The notes below the pieces were generated by a model. That model was not told where the DNA came from. It did no database searches and was given only the letters and a program-made list of their open reading frames with translations. DNA of 64,000 bases from Aphelenchoides besseyi (lineage: Eukaryota > Nematoda > Chromadorea > Rhabditida > Aphelenchoididae): positions 3,658,001 through 3,722,000 of the forward strand of contig JAMPIQ010000002.1 in assembly GCA_024699855.1 (NCBI GenBank), in the 5' to 3' direction. The position numbers and the translations under genes were made by a program. The first letter of the stretch is position 1. Each line of letters opens with the position of its first letter. Below, in pieces: positions 34,964 to 45,954 of the stretch.

Positions 34964-35317
34964 TAATAAGTGTATCGAAGAAGAACTGCTTGACATAATC
35001 TCATTTCTTTTTATTCGATATTATCCTTGAAAACATTACTTGGTTTTCCAGCAATAAATTGTCTTAAACTCGACTGTCGATTGCACTAGTAGATCTCTCA
35101 ATAAACGAGAAATCTAATTCGATGAAAAGTCTCGAGATCGGACGATGAGATGGTAAGGTAATTTCCCGTGAATTGGGTCCCGCTCATCGTTTGTTTTTTT
35201 CCGATGAGTTTGTTTTATTGGCGTTCCCCCGAAACTCATCGCCCTTCGATGAAATTCAACGGTCATCGAACGTATGGTTTTGATTGACGAGACGACTCGT
35301 GGGAAAACAAATTCGCG
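34964..35317. other. Intergenic with repeated CGATGAG/CTCATCG words
   Basis: No gene seen. CGATGAG at 35139, CTCATCG at 35194, CCGATGAG near 35211 and CTCATCG near 35245 can pair into alternative hairpins around a CCCGTGAATTGGG palindrome-like stretch. Confidence 0.35.
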
Positions 35318-36004
35318 GTGTCATCGTCCACTTCGCAGTCGAATTGCATAACATTGGAGGTTGAATCGGCTGCAAATCAGTTGGTTCGAGAACATCGCGG
35401 GTTTCCGTTCGCTTCGATTACGCGACAGTTGGTCGAGAGCGGAAGTCGAAATCGTTTGCGAACCGCAATTCTCTTCAGCCAATTGCTGTTCAACAGTTTT
35501 GATGCGAAACAACGTCGAAGCCTCTCAAGCACGATGCTTTCGAGCCACAAGAAGCTGTTTGCAGCAACTCGCTCCTTTTCGTTCGAGCTAATCGGTTTCC
35601 CTCAACAGCTGCGCGTGTTTGGAAAGTTTTGGATTAAAATGAGAAGCAACAGATTGCAAATTGCTTTGCGTCACTACCGTTCAACAAACTCACTCGTTGC
35701 GCACCTGTTGTCCGATGGAGCGTCGATTGCCGCGAACTATCGCCAATTTTGCACGAGCTCGACGGAAAAAAACAATCGTGGATCACATCCGAACGTGCGG
35801 ACGCGTGTCGCCGCTTGTTTTCTGTGGACCGAGTTATTTCCGGCCGATCCAAATTATGGGGCCTGTCGAGTTGACAGGATGCTCATTTCGCTCGGCGAAG
35901 TCATTTGTCAGAACACGCGGGAAGGTCATTCACGAACGGCAACGTGCCATTGTGATTTGTGCTTAAAAACCCCGATGGATTTCCTGTTGAAGAATCAAAA
36001 TTGA
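35318..36004 (+). CDS. Hypothetical intronless ORF (228 codons)
   Basis: A single uninterrupted frame, rich in Ser, Arg, Leu and Cys, for example SITRQLVESGSRNRLRTA, VAACFLWTELFPADPNYG and RTATCHCDLCLKTPMDF. Codon choice (TTG, TCG, CGA, GTT) resembles the real genes nearby. There is no ATG near the start (first ATG about 35534), but TCCACTTCGCAG near the beginning could be an acceptor. No family, membrane segment or repeat is recognised. It is intronless where every neighbour has an intron each 150-200 nt, which argues against a normal gene. Two other frames are also partly open here. Confidence 0.25.
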   Translation: MSSSTSQSNCITLEVESAANQLVREHRGFPFASITRQLVESGSRNRLRTAILFSQLLFNSFDAKQRRSLSSTMLSSHKKLFAATRSFSFELIGFPQQLRVFGKFWIKMRSNRLQIALRHYRSTNSLVAHLLSDGASIAANYRQFCTSSTEKNNRGSHPNVRTRVAACFLWTELFPADPNYGACRVDRMLISLGEVICQNTREGHSRTATCHCDLCLKTPMDFLLKNQN

Positions 36005-37528
36005 GTCGACTGCCGCCATTTCCATTATCGAAAGCAACTGTGGACGATCGATGTCTGCAGCGAGACTACCGAAGAGACCAAAGCACGTTGCGTGAATCAT
36101 GTGTGAACTCCGAGTTCTCGGCTATTCATTTTACCGCAACAACTCGTCCAATTGAATTTGCTCTTGAAATCAGTTCGTTCGTTACTGATTACTCGTAAAA
36201 ATCCTTCAAATGTTGTTTACTACTTTCAAACATTTGCATTTTAAGCTTCACGTTGTGCTTATCGATCGGATAACGAGAGTCGGACGTTCTTTCCATTTGG
36301 CTTTGTTAAAAGCTTTTGATGTTTTAAAGTAGAATAAAAGTTTTTTGACTTGCAAAGGACGAGATTCGAGAAGATGAAGCGTGTTGATCGCGCCTTACAG
36401 CGCGTATTTCAAACGATTTCATCTTCTCGTCTTATCACTCATTCGCGCACCTGCGGTCTAGCTCTTCCACTGATCGGTTTATCATCACGACTTGTTCGTT
36501 TAATCCACAGCTTAGTTGTTTAATTGGCGCACGCCGACCAAGTTGACTTGTTCGGGTTATTACTTTAAGTCAACAAAGCAAACCGTCGACATACGTTCGC
36601 TTTCTTGAGGGCATACGCTCAGTTGAGTGCCATAACCGGCGGTTACACATTTAGGCGCCATTATTCAATTATGTGACCGCAAACTTGATATCACTCACGA
36701 TTAAAACGTCCGTCAAACTCGTCCTACTATAGTCATTGTCAATAGTACCTATATGGTCGATTTGTAAGGATTTCATTTCGTATGTATTGCAATACCCGAG
36801 TTACCAGACGATTTCTAATTTGAAAATTTTCACACCTGCGCAGCCATCTGTTACCCACCCATTTGATTAGAATATTGAATTTGAATGCGAAACACGAGAG
36901 CCGAATATCAACGAAGTCAAACGGTCAGAAAGACGAAGATGATGTTTTACGTCGTTTCGATGTAACCGGCGATCTCTAGTCCTGATAATCGAAGGACTCT
37001 TATATCCTAATGGTTTCGATTTCATTTGTTCGCTGTCTCCGTTTGGTCTTTCAATCGGTTTACCGCCCCAAACTCATGACTTTTTTCTATTGTTTTCCGT
37101 AACCTGAAGATGATAAATGACGGCGAAGCTCGCGCGCCATTATCCTTACGGTACCTTTGATCCAAGAGATAGTCAGAAAGATATCGTCATTATGTCATTT
37201 CGAGTCACATTGGAGTTTCAACCATTCGAAACGATGTTAAGGTTTCGCCTCAAATGGGCGGCGCAATTCGGCGAAAGCTAACGGTTTTTTGAGCGTACTC
37301 GTCGCAGTCGGACAATTTTCCACAAATTAACGGTGTTTGTTTCTTGAGAATTCGAATTTGAGCGCCAATTTGTTCGAATTCGGTCGTTTAATGTGAGAAT
37401 ACGTGACCACAAGTCCTTTCCTTCTGACTTTCTACAGCAGCTCATAACCCAGATGTTTGCAGATCAGTTGGAGTTCGTTCGATAATTGATCGACACACCT
37501 TCCCGAGTTGCCGTGAAAACGCGAAGAC
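36005..37528. other. Intergenic, upstream of DSL ligand gene
   Basis: About 1.5 kb with no supported exon; presumably the promoter of the DSL gene. No repeat or RNA gene recognised. Confidence 0.5.
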
Positions 37529-39217
37529 ATGAAACTGCACGATATCTTTTGTTGTCTTTTCTTCTTAGTGTCAATCCAAATTGTGAGTTGAACACAAACA
37601 TTGACCGTTGAAAATCTTGTTTAGTCTTATGCCCACTCAAATTTGGATCTTCGACTCTCGAATGACTTCAACTCGACTTGTCCGCACGGTTGTTATCTGG
37701 ATGTTTGTATCAAACACTTTCAACACGTTTATATCGAGAAAGAAGATTGCATCTTTGGAAACGTGCAAATTCGAGTGAAAGAAGGTGGAAAGTTTGCGAG
37801 TTCCGAAGAGCAGCGGATTCCTTTACTTAACACGATGGTACGAACTTTGAATGAACTGAGTTGTCTAATCGCTTTTTTCAGGAAAGTGTCAGTGTTTCTG
37901 TGAAAGTTTTCGAAGACAATCAAACGACTGGTAAGTTTTCTTGATCGACTTCGGCAGCTAAAAGATCGGGAGTCTCGTTTTTTGCTTATTTGCCACCGAT
38001 TATCTCCGGTCAAAGAAGCTTGACGTTTCGCGGAGAGTTAATTTGATAAGCGATGGCGCGTGCCACAAACTCAACAAACAAAACTGGAGAGTAAGACCGC
38101 TCTTGAAGACTCAGCGGAAAGATCAAGAATAACAGGACGAACAATACGACTAAGGTATTAATTTCAGAGCACTCAAAGCACTACTTTTGGTCTGGAACTT
38201 TGCCTCGAGAATTCCGACGGCTTCCAATGAGCAATATTTTCTTTCGAGGTCGATGCGATGAAAATTATTTTGGTAAAAATTGTCAACGTTTTTGTCGAGT
38301 GAATCCAATGGACGATCAACGAGGGTATTTCGTGTGCAATCAGGAGACCGGCGAGAAGGAATGTGCACCATTGTTCGAAGGCGAGGACTGCAATAAACGT
38401 AAGTTCAAAGATGTTGTTATGTGAAGTAGAGAAAAAGCAAAACTATAAGATTGCGGTGTTTTTGGTTGTCGGTACGACCAATGACTTCAATTTCCGGCTA
38501 TTTCGCGCTTTCAATTCATCTAAGAAAAACTGTAACGGCGATCTTTTCATTTCCGTTTACGTTACGGTTGTCGCCTTTGAAGTGAATGTCACAAAAAATT
38601 GCTCATCATCGCCATATTACTGTAGATGTGCTTCTAATAATGGACTTTGAGACTAATTACCCAGTTGATGACTTTCAGGCAAGAACTGTTCTTCAATTTG
38701 CACCAACGGCGAGTGTTCAGCGACTGGCAAATGTCTTTGTCGATACGGTTTTCGTGGCACAAAATGCGATCAATGTATTCGATCGCCTGGTTGTGTCTAC
38801 GGTTTCTGCACTCGTCCGTACGAATGCAACTGCTTTCCCGATTACACGGGAGATAACTGCACGATACTACGACGCAAACCGACCAATCCGACAACTTCCA
38901 GTACATCGTGGACGAACACATTGATTGTCGTGCTGATCGTTGTCATTCTGCTCACGGTCGTTGGTTTGTATGCTTTGATGTGGACATTCAAACGAACACT
39001 ACATGGTTATGAAAACACACTAAGTGGCATTTTGACGGCAATGAACCTCGGCAAAGCGAATTCACCGGAAGTTGCTTTGGAATCACTCGAGATTGAAAAA
39101 AAGAACCCGGAGAATTGTTCAACTAACAACTGCAATTTCTATGTCGCTGAACCGATTTCAACAACAACGCGACCAAATTCGTCTGACGATGGAATTTACA
39201 GCGAAATTTCAGAGTGA
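37529..39217 (+). CDS. DSL-family Notch ligand (LAG-2/APX-1-like)
   Basis: ATG at 37529; about seven exons, near 390 residues. Signal peptide MKLHDIFCCLFFLLVSIQ; an N-terminal (MNNL/C2-like) region with FNSTCPHGCYLDVCIKH; then a DSL domain beginning FFRGRCDENYFGKNCQRFC and ending NQETGEKECAPLFEGEDC. After a 286-nt intron come two EGF-like repeats (GKNCSSICTNGECSATGKC; CVYGFCTRPYECNCFPDYTG), a Thr/Pro/Ser stalk, a TM helix (LIVVLIVVILLTVVGLYAL) and a ~75-residue cytosolic tail. Known role: ligand for LIN-12/GLP-1-type receptors on a neighbouring cell in cell-fate and germline-niche decisions. The low EGF count is typical of nematode DSL ligands. Which paralogue it is cannot be told from sequence alone. 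Confidence 0.9.
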
Positions 39218-39998
39218 ATTCCGGTTTTTCGTTTATTGCAATGTTAGTAATCTCATTTCAACTTTTCGTCTTCTGTTCACTCAAATTTCTACACACGGGT
39301 CTTCGAATGAACGTATTCATTTGTACATTTAATATTAAATAAACTATTATTTGACAACAGAATAGAAAGGGCTTCGAGTTCTATTCTTTTTGTGTTGCTG
39401 CTGATTGCCATTAGCTCTCAAAAGTAGCAACTATAGTTTAGACAACTTAGTTTAGTTGAACACTTCTATAGTTATTGACCTTGAGCTACAATCCCTATAA
39501 ATTCACATCTCGACTACTATTTTCAAGTCAAGACCCTAAAGTTAAGATCTGGTCTGATGCATTTTCACAATACCAAGTTCATGCAATTTAAAGCTATAGA
39601 AATAACTGTCGTCGTTGTAATAAGAATCATGACTTGAAATTTAAGCGACTTCAAATTTTTTAAGCAACGAGTTGACTTGTGATTTGCATAAATGAAAGTT
39701 AACAGACATACCGACTATAATTGAACGGTCATACGATTCTTGTAGCAATGAAGCTAAAGAAGCAGCAGATCTAAAGTTTGGGACTGTGAGAATAGATAGT
39801 CGAGATTGAAATTGGAGGACAATAGGCCGAGAATGAACTCATGGACCTCACTATAAACGATTAGAAGCTTTGCGACTAGAAATCATATCATGGAGTGACA
39901 GATAACAACAGCGATCGTTCTTAGTCGATTCTACGGCTTCTGAAACTTACAACTTGCAGTCTTCTTGCTGTAAGATGTCCACGTGAAATTCGCATTCG
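39218..39998. other. Intergenic, no gene seen
   Basis: A polyA-type AATAAA near 39337 ends the DSL gene. Otherwise AT-rich, no exon supported. Confidence 0.5.
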
Positions 39999-40056
39999 AA
40001 GATGCAAATTTGTATGCAAATTTTTATGTAAATTCGAATTAATATGCAAATTTTTA
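39999..40056 (+). promoter_or_regulatory. Cluster of octamer-like ATGCAAAT sites
   Basis: Three exact ATGCAAAT words within about 60 nt plus one near-match (ATGTAAAT), upstream of the locus B membrane-protein gene. ATGCAAAT is the classic POU-homeodomain octamer. Binding is inferred only. Confidence 0.4.
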
Positions 40057-40123
40057 AGTTGATGTTTGACGGTTTTTTTTGAGTTTTCTTCATTCAACTT
40101 TCGTTCAACGATTGTGGTAACTC

Positions 40124-42190
40124 CTGCTTTTTGTGCTTTCTGTGCTCCAATCGCGACAATCTTCAAGGAACGTTCAACTCGTGCGCGTCTCGGCGGCAAT
40201 AGACCGGAAGGTCGAGGCGGCCGACGCCGAGCGGTTCGCGCAGCTCGTCCTCGTGGCACCGGTCCCAAGCCATTCAATGCGATCCGTTGGCTTCAATTCG
40301 TGGTCTTCGGTATCTGCATTTTCAAGACCAGTGACCTGGTGGCAGCAGGCTCTGGCAACTGTTTCAATCGATCAGAAGACGGGTTTTTTTTGAATGGCGC
40401 ATGTACCAACAAAACGATGGTTATAAATCTTGGTGATCACCAGGAACTCAAATTTGATATGGATTACGGATCCAGGATCGGTGTGATTGGCCAAGGGTAT
40501 GTTTTTTGGTTCATCTCATTGATTTAATGGCTATGTTTCAGGATTAGATTGACCGTTGGCGGGCTTTTAATGACTGGAACTGCGAGTGTTGATGAAGGTG
40601 GTTCAAAACACTTCGCAATTGGTATGAATACAAATCTTTACAATCATAAATCTTGAATTCAGGTAGTTCCAATTATTTCTACCCGGTCCACGGCAAAGTT
40701 GATAGCAATGGCTTCAAGTTGAAGGGCTACGGCATGTCTGATTTCGCACAAGTGGTCGAAAAAGCACCGAATTTCGAAAAGACTTGGATCGGGTACAAGA
40801 CCTCAGTCGAGTACTTGGGCAATTCAAATCTTACATCGTTGACCTTCAGATTCGTAAGTTTATTCAGATTATTCTCGTCTAAAGGTCTTCAATTCAGTTT
40901 GATGCCAAGGAATACGATCCGTCAAAGAACAAAATGCCGGTTTGCCTTGTGGTCATTATCATCGTAGCTGTCTTGTAAGTCACTCAATTGTCTTCTTCAT
41001 TTATTTTTTTAGGATTGAAATGGGGGTGATTGTAGCAGCTATCGTTGGCTTGATCTGCTGCTGCGTGGTGCGACGCAAGAACAGAAGGTAAGTGGAGAGG
41101 AAAAAAGTGTCAAGTCATCCAAAAGATGCATGCCAATAACAAAGACCTCTGACTAATTCTTTTGTTCCTGTTTCAGAATGCGGCTCCAGGATTACCCAAA
41201 ACAAAAACCTACGAAGCGAGAGTCGCAGAGGCGAAGTCACGGGCCGAGTCCTTGGGATAGACTTTACCCGAGGGCCGCACGGTGCACAGAAGCTTTCTCG
41301 AAGGCCGAAGCAAACCAAAGTCCAAAAAGTACACGGTCGACGCCAATGCTCCACTCAAACCACTTACCGACGAGCAGCTCATGAGCACGGCCAAGTCGTG
41401 AAGTCCACTCATGGATCGAACTCAATCGGAATCGTTACGCACTGCCATCGAAGAGTACCGTTCCGGAGAAACTCGCCTCAAATTTAACCACCCGCTCATG
41501 GTCGACCCAAAGTACAAAGTTGTTGTTCACCTGCTCGGTCTTCCGATATGGTGGCAACGCTTTGATTTGTTCTTTGACATGCCCACCAAGATCGTTCATC
41601 AACGCATCGTCCAAGCAAAGGCGGACATGATGAAGTACCGCGACAACTTCAGGGTGAGGAATCAATTCAAAATTCTACTAATTGTTTCTTTTTCAGGACG
41701 CGGAAATCCGAGGCGCGATCCAAGGAGACGTCAAGGACTTGCTCGCCCTTGAAAAAGTGGCGGACCAAGTTCTGGCGGCGAAAAACGGCAGCAAAAAGGT
41801 AACTGATTTCATAGACAACGTCTCTAATCCTTGTTTTCAGTACCGCTTGCTATTCTCGTTCCAGAGCGGCGAGGAAATGGGAATGCTTTTGCATCCTCAT
41901 ATCGTCTTCGCTGCTTGTTACGAAGGCGTAACAAAGGAACAAGTGGGCGAGGTCAAAAGGATTGTCGAGGAGATGCAAAAGCGGCTCCCCCAGTTGGTAA
42001 GTCCAGCTCTTAAGTTAACCGATCTTCGTTTCAGAAAAAATCGATCTATGGCGAAGCGACTCAAAAAGACCAGGACCGAATCAAACTCAAAACTAAGCAA
42101 ATCGACAATCTTCTCTTCTTTATTGAGATTGCTTCGCGTTTGCTCGGCATCAAAACGGAACAACCAAAAACTGAATCCAACGCCCACTGA
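40124..42190 (+). CDS. Unrecognised single-pass membrane protein, locus B (paralogue of locus A), with in-frame stops
   Basis: Exons in order: an Arg-rich start with IRWLQFVVFGICIF (signal/anchor-like), CFNRSEDGFFLNGACTNKT, IRLTVGGLLMTGTASVDEGG, a YFYPVHGKVDSNGFKLKGYG domain, TWIGYKTSVEYLG, a TM helix (VCLVVIIIVAVLIEMGVIVA) ending CCCVVRRKNR, then a Lys/Glu-rich juxtamembrane part and helical exons (PIWWQRFDLFFDMPTK, VADQVLAAKNGSKK, QVGEVKRIVEEMQKRLPQL, end at 42190). Introns are ~40 nt and clean. In the Lys/Glu-rich part the protein-like frame (TYEARVAEAKSRAESLG; KKYTVDANAPLKPLTDEQL) has TAG at 41258-41260 and TGA at 41399-41401. Either two adjacent genes, missed splicing or a decaying gene. 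The first ATG is unclear. AATAAA near 42239. Confidence 0.55.
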
Positions 42191-42552
42191 ACCGGCCATC
42201 AATCTTCTTTTTTTGTCTCTGTTGTTGATTGTTGTGCGGAATAAAAGTGTAGGGAAAAATTGGATTGATTGTTGGTTTGAAGATGGGACTGAAGTTGAGA
42301 GGAACAGAGATTTTGACGGTCGGAAATGTCCTTTAAACTGTCGGTCGATAGACACCTGAGGATCTCTTGGTCAAATCGACGAAGATCTACTTGTCAACAA
42401 AGTGGTTTCGGAAAATGAAGATGTTCGTCGGAGTAAACGCCTGAACTGAAATCTCTGACGTCCAGAAATTTGCATTTTAACGAGGTTTGAAAGCAGACCA
42501 AAAAGTTGATCATTCGGTCTTCAGTCGATCGGATTGAACAGTCGACGTTTTG

Positions 42553-44460
42553 ATGGCTGACGAGAAGAGCACACCGCCGCCTAAGCAGCAAAACGGCACA
42601 GGAGCTCCAACACCCAGTGTCGAACCTGAAGGACAAAACGAGGAGCATGAGGAATCTGAAAGCGAAGAAAACAATCCTATTGTCGTAAGTTCGAATTGAT
42701 TGACATGAATTCGAGTTTTAGGGTTTGATGCAAGACGATGCATATCACGGCTTGGTTACAATGGAAGACGTTGCCTCACTTCTCAAACAGAATGGCGCCT
42801 ACTTGGTTCGCAGTACATACGAGAATTCGGATAAACAACGAGTAGGTTCACAAGAAGAATGACGTCTGTAATCTTGAGATTAGATCGTCCTCAGCGTTTA
42901 CTGGAATGAAAAAATCAAAGATATCGAGATTCTGTTCGCTGAGAACCGAGGAGTTACATTTGATTGCAACGTCTATAAGAACACGATTCTCGAGCTGATT
43001 CATTTCCATCGTCATCAGATGATACCGGTGGACAAGGACGGAGTTCTTTTGGGCCGAGCAGTGAAACGTCAATCTTGGGAGATACGACGGGAGAACATCA
43101 TTAAAGAAGAAAAAATCGGTGAAGGTGCTTTTGGGTGAGTTGGAATTCAAGTAACCAGTTGACTGTACTGCTTTTCAGCGAAGTGTTCAGAGGAAAGTTG
43201 AAACAACCGAATGGGCAATTTCTTTCTGTGGCAGTCAAAGTTCCGAAAAGCGCGTTGGGATCGAAAGCCATCGATGAGGCCATGAAAGAGGCACGAATCC
43301 AGAAAGACTACGTTCATCCGAATGTTGTTCGTCTGTTCGGAGTCAGTGCCGAAATTGTAAGTTAATCGTCAACGATATTGCCACCAGGAAAGATACCAAT
43401 AGGCTTCCGAATGCCCTTCCAGTGTGTTTCTTTGGCTCTATTTTGAGTAGATGAAGTTAAGTTGATGCTTACAGGAACCGTTGATGATCGTGCTTGAGTA
43501 TGTTGGTGGTGGATCTTTGACCAAGTTTCTAAACCAAAACCGCGACAGCTTGACTGTTGCCAACAAAGCAATGTACTGTTTCGATGTGACCTGTGGTCTC
43601 GACTATTTGCACTCTCGCAATTGCATTCATCGGGACATTGCTGCACGAAACTGTCTCGTTTGTGTGAAATACGGAATCGTGAAGATCTCGGACTTCGGTT
43701 TGTCGAGTGTTGGCAACGTTCAGACCATGGATCGCACCAAACCGGCTCCTATTCGTTGGTTAGCTCCGGAGGTTCTCGGTTGTTTATATCTTTCAATCCT
43801 TTCTGTTAATCATTTGGTTTTCAGGTACGGCAAAATACTGCAAAGCCGCTGATGTTTGGAGTTTGGCGTAATTTTCCTTGCTCATCCATGTTTGAGACTC
43901 GAATTTTTAGAATCACTTGGTGGGAAATCTTCACGTGTGCACAGGAGCTTCCGTTCAAGAACTACACCTTGGCCGAAATACAACAGAAGCTTTTACAAGA
44001 CGCCGAGTTTCATCCGAGTATGCCGCCCGATTGTCCGATTGAAATACAAAAGTTGGCACTCAAATGCTGGAGCAAGGATCCGAAAAAGCGTCCGGCTTCG
44101 ATGCTTTGTACGATGAAATTGTCGAAATTCGCAGTGCCCGAACGTTACATGAAGATCCCAGGACTTGGTCTCGATTGGACTCGAATGAATAAAAAGAAGA
44201 AAGCAAAGGCGGTCAAGAATCAGACCACGACGAAGACTCCCACTGTTCAAGCATCGGAGAGAAAAGAATCTGTCAAAGCGAGTAACAATTCGATCAAGTG
44301 AGTTCCTAATTCCATTCGATTATCACTTGTTTTCAGGAAGAAGTTGAGCATCAATCGAGGTTCGGCATCCAAAAAGTCGAAGAAGATGACCAGCTCGTCG
44401 GATTCAAAAGAAAAGGCCGGGCCGTTGAAGAAGAAATCTGTCAAGAGTGTGAAGAAATGA
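42553..44460 (+). CDS. Fer-type SH2-tyrosine kinase (non-receptor)
   Basis: ATG at 42553; about nine exons, near 500 residues. After a short acidic N-terminus the SH2 domain begins YHGLVTMEDVASLLKQNG with AYLVRST (FLVR-like Arg). Kinase landmarks: IGEGAFGEVFRG loop (split by an intron), VAVKVPK lysine, HRDIAARNCL catalytic loop, KISDFGLSS, PIRWLAPEVLG, then a subdomain IX reading ADVWSLAITWWEIF where DVWSFGVLLWE is usual. The tail after LGLDWTRMNKKKKAKAV is very Lys/Ser-rich. This SH2-kinase layout without F-BAR is the nematode-expanded Fer/Fps-like group, many of them sperm-expressed in worms. HRD and DFG Asp are intact, so it should be active. Confidence 0.92.
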
Positions 44461-45954
44461 GAGGTTGTCTTTTGGCAGAATAAACTCTGAAATCAAATTT
44501 ATGTGTAACCCTCAGATGTTAAACAAGAAAAATGATATCAATCGACAGTTTTTTTGTTTAACAAGATTAAGTGTAACACCACAGTATTGTGATTGTTTAC
44601 ATCTGACAATTTCTGTTTTGGTCTGAGAAAAAGAGATGCATTCGAACCAATTCCTTTTAATTACCTCAAGAAGCTCGCGAATTTTGGGCAGTTACCGAAA
44701 TCTCATTTATATTGACGGTCTTAAACGTCTTTTCTAGCAAACCTACTGCTCATTCGATCGACCGTCTCTTTGTTCTTTTGAAGCCGTGAGTCATCGAAAA
44801 GAAGGGAGCAGAAAGCAATCTCACAATCATCGATTGTGAAATTTGTCAATGCGGTGGTAACTCATCGTTGTCGTCATTTTTGAAGCTTAAATTCAGTTGT
44901 TAGTTTCTTCTTCGCTGTCCAATAAACAGTTTCAGTTGATAAAAACAGCTCCCCACTTGCTGATAACTTTTCTTGACGTGGAACGATTGAAAGCAGACGT
45001 TCGTACGTGACTCATAGTCGAATCAACTTCCACTCGACGAATTGAAATCTCATATTTCGGGGCCGTGAAGTGACTTTGCATTGTGATGAGTGTTATTTTG
45101 GATTACAACAAAAACACTAATCGGATAATCACTTTGAACTCCCTGACTTTTTGTTCGTGTTTTGATTTCCAGCAGTTTCTACGAGTTCTTTTGATATTCG
45201 CAGTCGGTTGTTTGTGTTTTCACAACTGCCGGCTGTGCGTCTCTTCGTTGTGCGATGAAAGGAGAAGCCAATGGACCGCTGCTTTTCGTCCGGGCGCGTG
45301 AGTTTGTTGTTTCGCTTGTTTTGCTCTTTGGACGATGTTCGGCATCTTGGAAAACAACCATTTTGTTGGGTCGAGAATACGTTCCTGTTGTCTGATCAAT
45401 TTGCTAAGATTTCGACAAATTTTTTCTTACAAACATGAATCCTTGTTGCTCTCAATGATTCGCCAGAACAAAGGGAATCGATCGACATAACAAATTTGCG
45501 CGATATACCTTTTGGTTTTTGTTAATATCAAACACATTTTGTTTAATCGCTATTCCACAAACATTTGTATTGATTTCACCTGTTAACTTATTGGTTGGGC
45601 GATTAACGTGCGAATTTCAATGTAATGACATTTCGTGAATACCAATTATCGTCCTTCAAATTTCTCAATTCGTACTTTAATGGTCCAATCTCTCTGTCTC
45701 TCAGCTGATTCCTCTTTGTTTCCGGTACAAAAGGTTTCAAAATTCTGAGGCCTTAACATCGTATTCTATGACTCTACTCGAGAATTCTCGAGAACAACTG
45801 TCGACTTCAACTTTTTGTACCACCGGTTGCCATAGTACTTACCCGTTAGTTTCGTATAAACCACGTGCTCTTACCGTTCTTCTTTATCTTTACGTATGCA
45901 AACAGACCATTAAGTGACAGTTTGATTTCAGAAACATTCGAGTGCATTCCGAAG
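44461..45954. other. Intergenic, promoter of TMBIM gene
   Basis: AATAAA near 44479 ends the kinase gene. About 1.5 kb with no supported exon. Short frames around 45083-45301 have no partner exons. Confidence 0.5.

Noticed and set aside
39921..40277. Minus ORF with repeated NLH units
   Set aside because: The repeats come from the ATGCAAAT octamer cluster and the Arg/Pro part is the shadow of the locus B exon.
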